A stretch of DNA of 64,000 nucleotides from the NCBI GenBank assembly GCA_964471755.1, contig CAYYJM010000002.1:1-64000 (forward strand), read 5' to 3'. Shown here piece after piece: positions 11,714 to 21,094 of the stretch (position 1 is the first letter of the stretch; the number at the start of each line of letters is the position of its first letter). The translations under genes were made by a program, and so were the position numbers. This stretch comes from CAYYJM01 sp964471755 (GTDB lineage Bacteria; Planctomycetota; Planctomycetia; Gemmatales; Gemmataceae). The notes below the pieces were generated by a model that was given only the letters and a program-made list of their open reading frames with translations, was not told the origin of the DNA and searched no databases.

Positions 11714-12850
11714 TCACTTCCCGCGACGCGGTGACCGGTCGTAGCTCGCCTGCAACTGGCGCATCAGGTCGGGAATCCGGTCCATGATGCGTCGGTGCTG
11801 TCGTGGTGCGCGGTTCGCCAGGGCGTAGACGGTCAGCAGCGGCAGCACAAGCGTCGAGTCCGCGTAGCAGATGACCGAGTCGGGCAGCAGCTCCGGATCG
11901 ACCTTGCCCCAGGTCATCGCCTCGGCCGGCGTGGCTCCGGACAGGCCGCCGGTGTCGGGTCGGGCGTCGGTCACCTGCAAGAAGTAGTCGTGGCCGCTCT
12001 CCTCCAGGCCGAGGACCTCCTGGATCTGCGGCTCCGTCTGGAGCATGAAGTTCTTCGGCGAACCGCCGCCGAGGATCAGCACGCTGCTGACGCCGTCGTC
12101 CTTCTTCGCGTCCCAGACGACCGCGGCGCTCTGGTTCACGTCGCGCAGCGGATCGATGGCCAGCTTGCTGCCTTCGAGTTGCAGGGCGGCCAGGTTCATG
12201 CCAATCGAGCTGTCGCCCGGCGACGACGTGAAGATCGGCACCGCCGCCCGATACGCCGCCGCGAGCAGACTCTTGCCGCGCTGGCCGGTCTGATCCTCAC
12301 GCTCGGCGAGGTACTTGCCGACGAGGTGGTGGAACTCGGCGGTGCCCATCGTCTTCTGGAAGGCTTCGCCGCGGCACAGGGTGCGGTAGAAGCGATCGGT
12401 GCCGAGCAGGTTCTCGTAGTCGAAGACGATGTCGTAGATGCGGATGACCTGGTGCTGACGCAGGGCGTGGTCGTCGAGTCCTGGTCGGGACTGGTGCATC
12501 GGCATGTCGAGGGCGAAGTGCGTGTCGTGGTAGAGGTTCGCCCCGGTGCTGATGATCCAGTCGATGAAGCCGGCCTCGATGAGCGGAATAAGGGCCGACT
12601 TGCACAGCCCGGCCGGCGACAGGGCCCCGGAGAGTGACAGGCCGACGACACTGTTGTCGGCGAGCATCTTGGTCGTGTAGAGCTTGCACGCCTCGCGGAG
12701 CCGGCCGGCGTTGTAGGACAGGAACGCCTCGTCGATGAGCTGGCTGACCGAGGTATCGGCCGACAGAGCGGGCGGATCGATGCGTTTCTGGCTGATCTTC
12801 GGGAGCAGATGCTCCGCCTTTTTCGGGCAGTTCTCGTCGTGGTGGTTCAT
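11714..12850 (-). CDS. Deoxyhypusine synthase family protein
   Basis: Protein of 378 aa; the ATG at 12850 follows AGGAGAGGGG. Family blocks include GLSLSGALSPAGLCKSALIPLI, IISTGANLYHDTHFALD, SSPGDSSIGMN and the C-terminal TWGKVDPELLPDSVICYADSTLVLPLL. Lys316 in TWGK aligns with the catalytic lysine (human Lys329, in SWGK) that takes the butylamine group from spermidine. Bacteria lack eIF5A, so bacterial homologues are thought to act in polyamine metabolism (homospermidine-type chemistry) or on unknown acceptors. Downstream lies a convergent inverted repeat; upstream is the FG-GAP gene, 135 bp away. Confidence 0.92.
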   Translation of the reverse strand: MNHHDENCPKKAEHLLPKISQKRIDPPALSADTSVSQLIDEAFLSYNAGRLREACKLYTTKMLADNSVVGLSLSGALSPAGLCKSALIPLIEAGFIDWIISTGANLYHDTHFALDMPMHQSRPGLDDHALRQHQVIRIYDIVFDYENLLGTDRFYRTLCRGEAFQKTMGTAEFHHLVGKYLAEREDQTGQRGKSLLAAAYRAAVPIFTSSPGDSSIGMNLAALQLEGSKLAIDPLRDVNQSAAVVWDAKKDDGVSSVLILGGGSPKNFMLQTEPQIQEVLGLEESGHDYFLQVTDARPDTGGLSGATPAEAMTWGKVDPELLPDSVICYADSTLVLPLLTVYALANRAPRQHRRIMDRIPDLMRQLQASYDRSPRRGK

Positions 12851-12985
12851 GGCCCCTCTCCTGCTCGTCTGGCCGGTGTCGCGTTCGCATTCTAGCGACT
12901 CCAGCCCCGATCGGCACAGAATGGGCCATCCTGTCCAGCTCGGGGCCGATCTCAATGGACGACTGGTCCCGAGCAGGACAGACAC

Positions 12986-14779
12986 TCAGCCGACCGCGAC
13001 GTACACGCCCGTCAACACCGCAGGATCGAAGACGATGGAGCTGGCCAACACATCCTGGGTCACGCCGTCGAACACCTTGACGTGAGAGGGACCACCGATC
13101 CCCGCACCGGTGACGATCTCGGCGAAGCCGTCGTGATTGAGGTCGCCAGCGGCCACACGCACCCCGCCCCCGAAATCGCCGTAGGCCTGGAAACTGGTCA
13201 GCAGGCTCGAATCGGCACCGCTGAAGACGCCGACGGTGGAACTGCCGGACCCGGCCCCGGTAATGACATCGGCCAGACCGTCGCCATTGACGTCGCCCGC
13301 ACCGACGTAGACGCCACCACCGGGGGCCCCGATGGCCAGGAAGCTGGACAGCAGGGCGGCGTCGGTGATTTGCCCATCGGGCCCCACCAGGCCGAGAAGG
13401 GCACCATCGATCACCTGGACGTGCGGTCCGGCTCCGATGCCCGCACCGGTGATGACGTCGGCCAGGCCATCGCCGTTGGTGTCGCCGGCCGCCACGCGCA
13501 CCCCGCCGGTGAAACTCGGAATGTAGGCGAAGAAACTGGCCAGGAGGCTCTGATCGGCCCCGCTGAACACCTTGACATGCGGCCCGGCCCCGGCGTCGGC
13601 TCCGGTGATGATATCGGCGAAGCCGTCGCCGTTGACATCGCCCGAGGCCACGAAGACCCCGCCGGCGAACCCGTCGTAGGCGAGGAAGCTGTGCAGCAGT
13701 CCGCCGGTGGCTCCGTCAAATACCTTGACGTGCGATGCTCCGGGGCCAGAACCCGCGATGTAGTCGGCCACACCGTCACGGTTGACGTCGCCGGTGGCCA
13801 CCCGGACTTCACCGCCGAAACCGGGGAACGGATCGGCAAAGGTGCCGGTGTCCGTCGGCGGGAAGGCGAAGGTTTTCACCTGGGCACCGAGGCCAGCTCC
13901 CGCACCGGCGGTGATGGTGGTGGCAGTACCGAAGTTCCAGTTGACGATCTCGGCCAACTGCGTTGGGGTCAGGCCCGTGAGAAGGCCGGCGGCGGTGACG
14001 GAGGTGTTACTGTCGAAGGTACTCACCGCCGTATTGGCATTGGCGACGGAATCGGAGAGCTGGCCGAAGACCAGGATGCGGCGTGTGGCCCCGGCTGGGA
14101 CGGTGATGTCGTAGGAGTCGATGTAGGCGTCGTTCCCATCCCCGTTCACGGGATTGACACCCGGAGCGATGGCCGTCACCGGCAGCGATTCCACGGACCC
14201 GAAGCCGAAACGGACGAAGGTCAGGACCGGGTCGCCGCCCACGGTGCCGTCGCTGGTGATGAGGAAGCGATCGTTTGAATCCAGGAGGTTGTTGCCGTCG
14301 CTGGTGTTCTCGATGATCGTGTCGCTGTCCGAGCCGAGGTCGTGGCCGACGCTCGCGGTGGCGGAGATGGTGTTGGCGGTGGGGTTGGTGAAGGTGTACA
14401 GCGCGCGTATCGTTGCGGTGGCGGGGTCGAAGTAATACTGCACGCTGACGTTCAGCCCAAACAGGGTGGCCGGGTCAGAGGTGACCGTGGTGCCGGTCAG
14501 ATCCACCGTGCCGTCGGGGTCCGCGTAGGTTACGCCGTTGACCGCCATGATGAAGGCCCCGTCGTAGGCATCGCCCCGTCCGGGACCGGTCAGGCTGGCG
14601 TCGGAGATTCCGAATGCGTCCACGGAGCCGTTCTGCCCCACGAACGGACCCGAGGTGCTGTTGCTGACCGACCATTTCGCGCCGCCGGTGGTGACGGTGA
14701 CCGGGAGGGCGAACGGGGCGGGGCAGTTGCGATCCTCCAGGCACTCCAGACGGAGTTTGGCGTAGGACGGGGTACTCAT
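12986..14779 (-). CDS. FG-GAP repeat (integrin-alpha-like) surface protein
   Basis: Protein of 597 aa starting MSTPSYAKLRLECLEDRNCPAP; this LExLExR-like opening replaces a classical signal peptide in many large planctomycete surface proteins. Residues ~20-270 form a beta-rich domain. From ~290 to the end there are five FG-GAP/VCBS-type repeats with calcium-binding loops (DVNRDGVADY, DVNGDGFADI, DTNGDGLADV, DVNGDGLADV, DLNHDGFAEI), each followed by a HVKVFDG-type strand. A calcium-stabilised beta-propeller at the cell surface is the likely structure; ligand unknown. The preceding region (14780-14931) is AT-rich and probably holds its promoter. Confidence 0.88.
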   Translation of the reverse strand: MSTPSYAKLRLECLEDRNCPAPFALPVTVTTGGAKWSVSNSTSGPFVGQNGSVDAFGISDASLTGPGRGDAYDGAFIMAVNGVTYADPDGTVDLTGTTVTSDPATLFGLNVSVQYYFDPATATIRALYTFTNPTANTISATASVGHDLGSDSDTIIENTSDGNNLLDSNDRFLITSDGTVGGDPVLTFVRFGFGSVESLPVTAIAPGVNPVNGDGNDAYIDSYDITVPAGATRRILVFGQLSDSVANANTAVSTFDSNTSVTAAGLLTGLTPTQLAEIVNWNFGTATTITAGAGAGLGAQVKTFAFPPTDTGTFADPFPGFGGEVRVATGDVNRDGVADYIAGSGPGASHVKVFDGATGGLLHSFLAYDGFAGGVFVASGDVNGDGFADIITGADAGAGPHVKVFSGADQSLLASFFAYIPSFTGGVRVAAGDTNGDGLADVITGAGIGAGPHVQVIDGALLGLVGPDGQITDAALLSSFLAIGAPGGGVYVGAGDVNGDGLADVITGAGSGSSTVGVFSGADSSLLTSFQAYGDFGGGVRVAAGDLNHDGFAEIVTGAGIGGPSHVKVFDGVTQDVLASSIVFDPAVLTGVYVAVG

Positions 14780-14931
14780 GGGGGATGGCTCCTTGGGGAT
14801 TCGCTGAAGGTTTAGAACACGATTCGTTCCCTCGAGATGGGTCTCACCTGAGTTCTTACCCGTACTACCCAGTTTTCCATTCGACCACAAGAAGTTTTCC
14901 TACTTTATCTGAAATGTTGTCAGGTTGCCTG

Positions 14932-17133
14932 TCATCCGACCAGACCTCGCCTGTGGAGGTGATCGAGAAGCGGAGCCAGCATGCTCTCGTAACGCCGCCA
15001 GCGGGCCACCGAGCGCCGGTAGATGGGCTGGCGCACCTGCGTCACGCTGGCGGTGCGTACCAGCCGTTCTGTCTGGTGGAAATGGAGACAGTCGTCGTGC
15101 CACTCCAGGCCCAGCCAGGCGATCAGCCGTCGGCTGGTGCCCTCGGCGTCTGCCACCAGCTGCTCGTAGTCAATCTCCAGCATTCGCCCTGGCAGCACCT
15201 GACGCCAGTGGTCAGTCACGCGGACATACTGTTCCAGCCGGTGAGCGATGTGTTCCAGGTCCACCGACCAGAGTAAATAGGCAAAGTTGGTAAGCCAGCA
15301 CGACAGGGCCACGTCGCGCAGATCACGACGGCAGTGGATGATCCGGGCTTCCGGAAAGAGGGCGGCCAGATAGCCGACGAGCTGATAATTGTCCGGGAGC
15401 TTATCGACGATGCGCGCTGCCACGTCGCCATCCAGTTCGGCCAGCTGTTGCAGGTGCCACTCGGCCGACTGCTGGACGATCTCCGGCGTGATGCTGGCGC
15501 AGCATTCCACCGCCTGTTCCGGTAATGGTCGGCCGCTGTGCCCCATCAGCCCGGGCAGCCGACTCAGGCCGAGGGAAGCGAAGGTCCGTTCGCCGGCACC
15601 GAAGACCCGGGGATGGCTGGCCAGGATCTGTTCGGTCAACGTGGTGCCCGAGCGTGGCATGCCGACGACGAAGACCGGCCGTTCGGATGCCAGGCCGAAG
15701 GAGCCGACACGCAGGAAGAATTCGGACGTGAACACCTCCAGAAGTCGATCTACGAAGGCGGTATGGGCCTGGGGATCATAGGTCTTGTTCCGTTCGCTCC
15801 AGTGGGCTTTCTGCAGGGCATTGGCCCGGACCATGTGTTCGGCGGCCCGCTCGTAGTGCCCCTGGCCATCCTGGACCTGGGCCAGTCCGTAGTGCAGCGT
15901 GGCCTGTCTTCCTGCGGACAACAGGGGATCTGCTAACAGGGCTTCCAGACGGACGAAGTCCTCCTCGGGCAGTTGACCGCGCAGCGTCGTGGCCAGGCCG
16001 CCCAGCGCGGGCACGCAGCGAGGGTTTCGCCTGAGGGCGTCGCGATAACTACGAACCGAACCGTCCAGGTCGCCGGCCGAGGCAAGGACTCGACCCAGGT
16101 CGGCATGAATGCCAGCCATCTCGGGCCGAAGCTGCGTCGCGTGCTGGTAACAGGCGACCGCACCGCCGGCTTCCCCTTGATCCCAGAGCGCCTGGCCCAG
16201 GCCGATGTGGGCCTCCATGTAGGCCGGATACTCCCGGAGAATCTGCCGATACTGGCTGATGGCTCCCTCGACCTGGCCCGCCTCGCGCAAGGCATCTGCT
16301 CGGGTACAGCGAGCGTAGAGCAAGGTCGGCTCCAGCCGCAGCGCTCGCTCATACCAGCCCAGGGCTTCGGCCAGGTCGCCCATCTCCTGCCAGGCTCGGC
16401 CAATGTTCGCCGCCAGCATGGCGGAACGGGGAGCCAGTTCCAGTGCGTGTTCAAAGGCGGTCATGGCCTCGGCGAACTGGCCCAGGTCACGCAGGCATCG
16501 CCCCAGGCAGATGAACGCCTCGGCCAGGTCCGGCTGGATCGCCGTCGCCTGGCGGCAGTGTTCGACCGCCTCAGTCGGCTGGCCCCGGAGCAGCAGCAGT
16601 GGACCGAGATTGCAGTGTGCGTGAGCCGAATGGGGGTTCAATCGCAGGGCCTCCTGATAGGCTGCGACGGCGGCCTGGACCTTCCCCTGTTCGCGCCGGG
16701 CATCGGCCAGATGGCCGTGGAAGCGGGCGTCTCGCGGTTGCAGGCGGACGGCCTCGGCAAACTGTTCCTCCGCCTCCTGCCAGCGCTGCCGGGCGAAGGC
16801 CACGACGCCGAGATTGTTGCGAGCCTCGGCATAATCGGGCCGCAGTTGCAGAGCGGCCTGGTAGCACTCGGCGGCGGTGTCGAGGTTTCCCAGGGCGCGA
16901 TGGGCCTCGCCCAGATTGCAGTGAAAGGCAGCGGCACCGGGTTGGAGGGTGATGGCTCGACCGATCAGGTCAACGGCCTCCTGATGGTGGCCCTGTTGAT
17001 GGCGGGCCACGCCCAGCAGGTGGAGAACCTCCGGATGGTTGGGAGTGTGCCGCAGGAGGTGCTGGTACAGCTGCACGGCCTCCGCCAGGCGTCCCTGCTG
17101 ATGAAGGGCGAGCGCGGTGTGCAGATTTGACAT
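14932..17133 (-). CDS. Tetratricopeptide repeat-sulfotransferase family protein
   Basis: Protein of 733 aa; the ATG at 17133 is preceded by AGGAGA. Residues 1-~400 are about eleven TPR units (for example AAFHCNLGEAHRALGNLDTA). The C-terminal ~260 residues form a sulfotransferase domain: the 5'-phosphosulfate loop VFVVGMPRSGTTLTEQIL lies near residue 492, and ARIIHCRRDLRDVALSCW is the 3'-phosphate-binding segment. The enzyme should transfer sulfate from PAPS, the TPR part presenting the acceptor. The acceptor (polysaccharide, protein tyrosine or lipid) is not evident. Confidence 0.92.
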   Translation of the reverse strand: MSNLHTALALHQQGRLAEAVQLYQHLLRHTPNHPEVLHLLGVARHQQGHHQEAVDLIGRAITLQPGAAAFHCNLGEAHRALGNLDTAAECYQAALQLRPDYAEARNNLGVVAFARQRWQEAEEQFAEAVRLQPRDARFHGHLADARREQGKVQAAVAAYQEALRLNPHSAHAHCNLGPLLLLRGQPTEAVEHCRQATAIQPDLAEAFICLGRCLRDLGQFAEAMTAFEHALELAPRSAMLAANIGRAWQEMGDLAEALGWYERALRLEPTLLYARCTRADALREAGQVEGAISQYRQILREYPAYMEAHIGLGQALWDQGEAGGAVACYQHATQLRPEMAGIHADLGRVLASAGDLDGSVRSYRDALRRNPRCVPALGGLATTLRGQLPEEDFVRLEALLADPLLSAGRQATLHYGLAQVQDGQGHYERAAEHMVRANALQKAHWSERNKTYDPQAHTAFVDRLLEVFTSEFFLRVGSFGLASERPVFVVGMPRSGTTLTEQILASHPRVFGAGERTFASLGLSRLPGLMGHSGRPLPEQAVECCASITPEIVQQSAEWHLQQLAELDGDVAARIVDKLPDNYQLVGYLAALFPEARIIHCRRDLRDVALSCWLTNFAYLLWSVDLEHIAHRLEQYVRVTDHWRQVLPGRMLEIDYEQLVADAEGTSRRLIAWLGLEWHDDCLHFHQTERLVRTASVTQVRQPIYRRSVARWRRYESMLAPLLDHLHRRGLVG

Positions 17134-17172
17134 GAGCCGTCTCCTACCGGAAAAGCGATCCCAGCCGGCACC

Positions 17173-18597
17173 TCAGAGCCAGACGTCGCCGAAGCGCCGC
17201 ACCAGCGCCTCCTTGACCGGGTCGCTGAACGGATTGCCGAGGACTTCCAGTCGGGTGATCGCGCCGAGGTGTGGCGACTCCAGCAATGCCTGAGCCCCGG
17301 CGTCGGTGAGGTCGTTATACGACAGGGTCAGTTTCGTCAGCCGCGAGCTGGCCGGGCTGCCGGCGATGAGGTGGGCCCCCGCATCGCCGATCTGGCAGCG
17401 CCACAGGTCGAGATCCCGCAATCGGGGCAGGCTGGCCGCGACGATGGCCGTGACCCCTTCCCGGCCAATCGGGTTGTTGCTCAGATCGATCTTGCCCAGC
17501 CGGCCGAGGTGCGGCGAGGCGACCAGGGCGGCTAGCCCTTCCGGGCCGATGGAGTTGTGCAGGAGTTTGAGAACCTCGACACTCGCCAGACCCGGCCACT
17601 CGGCCAGGGCCCGCATGCCGCCGTCGCCGAGGCCGTTCCTGCTCAGGTCGAGTTTTTGCATCGACCGCCACGGGGCACCGGCCAGCACCTGCATGCCGGC
17701 ATCTCCAAGGCTCGTCCCCTGCAACTGGAGAGAGAGCAGCCCGGTCAGGTATTGCGACCGTGCCAGATGGGCCAGTCCCTCCACACCGACGTAGCCGTTC
17801 AGGCTCAGTTCGCGCAGGCTGGCGAGGTTCGGTGCCGTGGCGAGGACCGCATAGCTATCAGGAGCCGTCTCTCCCAGCGGCAGATACAGGTGCGTCAGCC
17901 GGGTGAGGTGAGGCGACTCCGCCAGTGCCCGCACACCCTCGGGCGTGAACGGCCCGCAATTGACCGCGTAGAATTGGGTCAGGTTCGCCAGGTGCGGCGA
18001 TGAGGCCAGCAGGACGAGGGCGACATCATCGAGATCGGCATCGAAGAAGTCGAGCTGGGCCAGGTTGCGGACGTGGAGGCTCTCGGCGATCGTCCGGACC
18101 ACCTCGACCGGGCGAGTCATGTCGAAGAAATTCAGGGCCCGCAGCCGGAGCGCTGCCGGGTCGCCGAGCAGGGCGGCGACCGTGGCCGGGCTGGCGTCGT
18201 CAAGGGTGATCTCCCGAATCGGGCCGGCCGCGAACAGGGCGGTCGTCCGCCGCGCCCGGTCGGGCTTCCTCCACCTGGACAGATTGATCCGGGCCTGAGA
18301 GATGAAGCCGCGCTCGAAGCCGGAGAACGTCACCCCGGCGATGGGTTGTACTTCGGCCAGCCAGCGTTCGCCGTGTTCGCGCTCCAGTTCCTTCTCTCGC
18401 CGGACGAGAGCCGCTCGCTCCGGGTCGTCCTCCGCCAGCGCCGCCAGCCGGCATTGCAGGCGGATGAACTCGGCGCGGTCGGGGTCGCCGTGGTCGTCGA
18501 GCCAGTCGGAGTAGATCAGGCGCGGCGCGTCGTCGTCGGGGAGATCGACGATGACGCGCAAAAACACGTCGGCCATCGTGGGCGCTTTCCTCGCCAT
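17173..18597 (-). CDS. TIGR02996 domain-containing leucine-rich-repeat protein
   Basis: Protein of 474 aa; start at 18597 behind AGGAGG. Residues 8-55 are the planctomycete repeat-companion domain (FLRVIVDLPDDDAPRLIYSD, WLDDHGDPDRAEFIRLQ). The remainder consists of RNase-inhibitor-like leucine-rich repeats (for example LDLSRNGLGDGGMRALAEW, KIDLSNNPIGREGVTAIV). There is no signal peptide. The function is unknown; the repeats predict protein binding. A second protein of the same type lies at 60536. It is divergent from the Uma2 gene. Confidence 0.9.
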   Translation of the reverse strand: MARKAPTMADVFLRVIVDLPDDDAPRLIYSDWLDDHGDPDRAEFIRLQCRLAALAEDDPERAALVRREKELEREHGERWLAEVQPIAGVTFSGFERGFISQARINLSRWRKPDRARRTTALFAAGPIREITLDDASPATVAALLGDPAALRLRALNFFDMTRPVEVVRTIAESLHVRNLAQLDFFDADLDDVALVLLASSPHLANLTQFYAVNCGPFTPEGVRALAESPHLTRLTHLYLPLGETAPDSYAVLATAPNLASLRELSLNGYVGVEGLAHLARSQYLTGLLSLQLQGTSLGDAGMQVLAGAPWRSMQKLDLSRNGLGDGGMRALAEWPGLASVEVLKLLHNSIGPEGLAALVASPHLGRLGKIDLSNNPIGREGVTAIVAASLPRLRDLDLWRCQIGDAGAHLIAGSPASSRLTKLTLSYNDLTDAGAQALLESPHLGAITRLEVLGNPFSDPVKEALVRRFGDVWL

Positions 18598-18615
18598 GTC
18601 GTCACCTCCTCGCGG

Positions 18616-18645
18616 TTGAGTTGAGCACCGCAGGGATGGTATATT
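18616..18645 (+). promoter_or_regulatory. Sigma70-like promoter for the Uma2 gene
   Basis: TTGAGT (18616-18621), an 18-nt spacer and TATATT (18640-18645); transcription would begin near 18652, about 23 nt before the GTG at 18675. The whole divergent gap (18598-18674) is only 77 bp and is shared with the LRR gene. Confidence 0.4.
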
Positions 18646-18674
18646 GCCTCCGGTTCGTTCCAGGAGGTATCGTC

Positions 18675-19232
18675 GTGTCCACCGCCACCGCGCAGCTGAT
18701 CACGGCCGAGGAGTTCTTTCGCATGCCGGCCCCGCCGGACGGGTCGCTCCAGGAACTCGTCCGTGGAAGGGTCGAAACCATGCCCCCACCGAGTACCTAT
18801 CACGGCGTCTGTTGCATGGAAATCGGCTTCCGCATGCGGTTGTACCTGAAAGAACATCCGATCGGCTGGGTCGCCAGCAACGACAGCGGCTTCATCACCG
18901 AGCGTGATCCGGACACCGTTCGCGGGCCGGACCTCTCCTTCTGGACGCGCGAACGGCTGCCGCAACTGCCGATGGAGGGCTACGTCGCCCTTGCACCGGA
19001 CCTCGTCGCCGAGGTGCTTTCGCCGCACGACTTTTTCGCCCGGTTCCAGCGGAAGCTATTGCACTACCTGCACCACAAGGTCCGCCTCATCTGGGTGCTG
19101 GTGCCGGACGATCGCAGCGTCGGCGTCTACCGACCGGGGTGCGATCCTGTCCTGCTGAGTAATTCCGACGAACTGACCGGCGACGACGTCCTGCCCGGCT
19201 TCCGCTGCCGGGTGAGCGAACTCTTCCCGTGA
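18675..19232 (+). CDS. Uma2 family endonuclease-like protein (DUF820)
   Basis: Protein of 185 aa; the GTG at 18675 is chosen because AGGAGG lies 7 nt upstream. It has the Uma2 restriction-endonuclease-like fold: TAEEFFRMPAPPDG, a PD motif (TVRGPDLSFW), the ...PDLVAEVLSP strand with its acidic residue, and HKVRLIWVLVPDDRSVGVYRPG. These PD-(D/E)XK-fold proteins are abundant in planctomycetes and cyanobacteria and usually stand alone; none of the present neighbours suggests a restriction or mobile-element role. Confidence 0.88.
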   Translation: MSTATAQLITAEEFFRMPAPPDGSLQELVRGRVETMPPPSTYHGVCCMEIGFRMRLYLKEHPIGWVASNDSGFITERDPDTVRGPDLSFWTRERLPQLPMEGYVALAPDLVAEVLSPHDFFARFQRKLLHYLHHKVRLIWVLVPDDRSVGVYRPGCDPVLLSNSDELTGDDVLPGFRCRVSELFP

Positions 19233-19234
19233 GC

Positions 19235-19310
19235 TTCTTCATTTAGCCGCCGGCTTGCCGGCGGTCTTCGTCGCGAATACCCGCCGGCAAGCCGGCGGCT
19301 AAATGAAGAA
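19235..19310. repeat. Palindromic double-hairpin repeat, TTTAGCC/CCGGCTTGCCGG family (paired form)
   Basis: Perfect 30-bp inverted repeat, arms 19235-19264 and 19281-19310, 16-nt spacer. Outer tags are CTTCATTTAGCC / GGCTAAATGAAG; each arm contains the hairpin GCCGGC-TT-GCCGGC. It starts 3 bp after the Uma2 stop. The same arm sequence occurs as a single hairpin at 57791. Confidence 0.93.
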
Positions 19311-19395
19311 CGCCACCAACCTTGTTCCCACCCATGCCGTCGTGGTAGACGTGGAGAGGTGCCGGCGTCCCAGCGCCGCATCCGGAGCGACGTCT

Positions 19396-19653
19396 GTGAT
19401 TCAGCCTTCCGAAATCTCTCGCCGGATCGATCGGCTCGACCAGCTCATGCGCGGTCTGTCGCGCGAGGTTCTCCTCTGGCAGCGCGGCAACGATCCACTC
19501 CTGTACACCGAACGGCAGGCTTACCTCGAAGCGATCCAGGACGCCCTTGCCGGTATCGAGGCCGCTCGCGTCGTCCTCGTCCGCGCTCGCCAACGGCTCG
19601 ACGCCGCTACACCTGGATCTTCTGCCAGCGACCCGAGGCAAACCGAATCGTGA
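19396..19653 (+). CDS. Small hypothetical protein, predicted helical
   Basis: Protein of 85 aa from a GTG at 19396 with GGAG upstream (VIQPSEISRRIDRLDQLM...). The frame is also open from an ATG at 19303, but that ATG lies in the arm of the palindromic repeat and the added residues look non-coding. The sequence is rich in Arg, Leu, Ala and Glu and looks like one or two amphipathic helices (EAIQDALAGIEAARVVLVRAR). It overlaps the end of the convergent MATE gene by 47 bp. No family recognised; it may not be expressed. Confidence 0.45.
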   Translation: MIQPSEISRRIDRLDQLMRGLSREVLLWQRGNDPLLYTERQAYLEAIQDALAGIEAARVVLVRARQRLDAATPGSSASDPRQTES

Positions 19654-21094
19654 AGAACACGCCGCGGAGCAGGATGTCCGTCACCATCGCCAGCCAGGCA
19701 CCGATCAGACCGAGGCCCATCCCCGGCACCACGCCGAGCGGGCCAAGATCGACCGCGTCCAGCGTCAGATAGTACGCCAGCGGGATACGCACGGCGAAGA
19801 AGCCGATCGCCGTGAACAGCAGCGGGATGCGCGTGTCACCGGCACCGCGCAGGGCGGCCGTCAGGATGATGCACGCCGCCAGGGCCGGCATCGCGAACGC
19901 CACCAGACGCAGCACCGGCACGCCCGCCCGGACGATCGGCTCCTGCGTCTGATCCGGACAGAAAAGCTGGAACATCGGCTCGGCCAGCGTGAAGAAGACG
20001 ACGCCCATCAGGCTCATGGTTGCCGCTCCCATCGCGAACGCCGTCCAGCCGCTGGCGGACGCCCGATCCGGCCGACGCGCTCCCAGCCCCTGGCCGACCA
20101 GGGCCATCGCCGAGGTGCCGAACGCCGCCCCGGAGAGATAGCCCAGCGCCTCCCAGTAGATGGCGATGCCGTGCGCTCCACTGGCCGCCTCGCCGAGCTG
20201 GTTGACGATCGACAGAAACCAGAGTTGCCCGGCGGCCAGGGCCAGGCTGTCCAGCGCCGCCGGCACGCTGACCCGAAGCAGCCGACGTTGCAGGTCCCAC
20301 ACGGGTAACAGTTGACGCCAGCGCAGCGCCAGGCCGGCTCGCCCCCACGCCAGCAGCGTCAGCACGAAGAGCGCTCCGACCGAATGGGCCAGGGCCGTGC
20401 CGATGGCGATGCCCGCGAAGCCGAACGCCGGCACCGGTCCACCACCATGGAAGAAGAGCCAGGCCAGCGGCACGTTGACGACCGAGACGACGGCCAGGAC
20501 GAGCAGGCCGGAGCGCGTGTCGCCCGCACCGACCAGGCAGGCGATGCCGGCCGCCTCGACCACCTGGAAGACGAGCAGGGCGAACAGCGGATTGAGATAG
20601 CTCAGCGCGAGATCGGCCGACGCCCCGTGGAGTTGCATCGCCGCCAGGAGCGTCGGCATGCCGAGCAGGCCGACCACCGATCCGAGCAGGCCAAAGACCG
20701 CTCCCAGGAAGATCGACTGATTCGTGAAATGGATCGCCGCCACGCGGTCGCGGGCCCCGACGCAGCGCGCGACCAGGGCCGTGCTGCCGACGACGACCAG
20801 GACGTTGTAGCTGGACAGGAAGAAGCCGAGATAGCTGGCCGTGGTCAGGGCCGACTGGGCGGCCAGTGGATCATCGGCCTGAGCCTGAAGGAACCAGCCG
20901 GCCAGGAGTCGATCGGAGAAGCCGACGCTCAGGTTGAGCAGTTGCTGCAACAGGGCTGGCCAGGCGAGCATCAGGACCAGGGCCCAGACGGGCACGGCCG
21001 GGTCGAACGCCGGCGGTTCCGGCGTCGGAGCGGTGGGATCGGCGGGCACCTCGGTCAGGGCCGGGTTCTCGCCGCTCAGGCGATGATCGTCCAC
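19607..21094 (-). CDS. MATE family efflux transporter
   Basis: Protein of 495 aa starting at a GTG (21094) with AGGAGG 7 nt upstream, overlapping the S4 gene by 19 bp. It has about twelve hydrophobic segments in two homologous halves; typical MATE blocks are LMLAWPALLQQLLNLSVGFSD and AALRGAGDTRIPLLFTA in the second half, mirrored by LVGAGDTRSGLLVLAVV in the first. MATE proteins export drugs or metabolites by Na+ or H+ antiport in the inner membrane. The substrate is unknown. The ~40-residue Pro-rich N-terminal extension is predicted cytoplasmic. Confidence 0.93.
   Translation of the reverse strand: MDDHRLSGENPALTEVPADPTAPTPEPPAFDPAVPVWALVLMLAWPALLQQLLNLSVGFSDRLLAGWFLQAQADDPLAAQSALTTASYLGFFLSSYNVLVVVGSTALVARCVGARDRVAAIHFTNQSIFLGAVFGLLGSVVGLLGMPTLLAAMQLHGASADLALSYLNPLFALLVFQVVEAAGIACLVGAGDTRSGLLVLAVVSVVNVPLAWLFFHGGGPVPAFGFAGIAIGTALAHSVGALFVLTLLAWGRAGLALRWRQLLPVWDLQRRLLRVSVPAALDSLALAAGQLWFLSIVNQLGEAASGAHGIAIYWEALGYLSGAAFGTSAMALVGQGLGARRPDRASASGWTAFAMGAATMSLMGVVFFTLAEPMFQLFCPDQTQEPIVRAGVPVLRLVAFAMPALAACIILTAALRGAGDTRIPLLFTAIGFFAVRIPLAYYLTLDAVDLGPLGVVPGMGLGLIGAWLAMVTDILLRGVFFTIRFASGRWQKIQV

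Noticed and set aside
18675..19232. Uma2 as part of a restriction system
   Set aside because: No methyltransferase or other defence gene is adjacent; Uma2 genes are typically solitary in planctomycetes.
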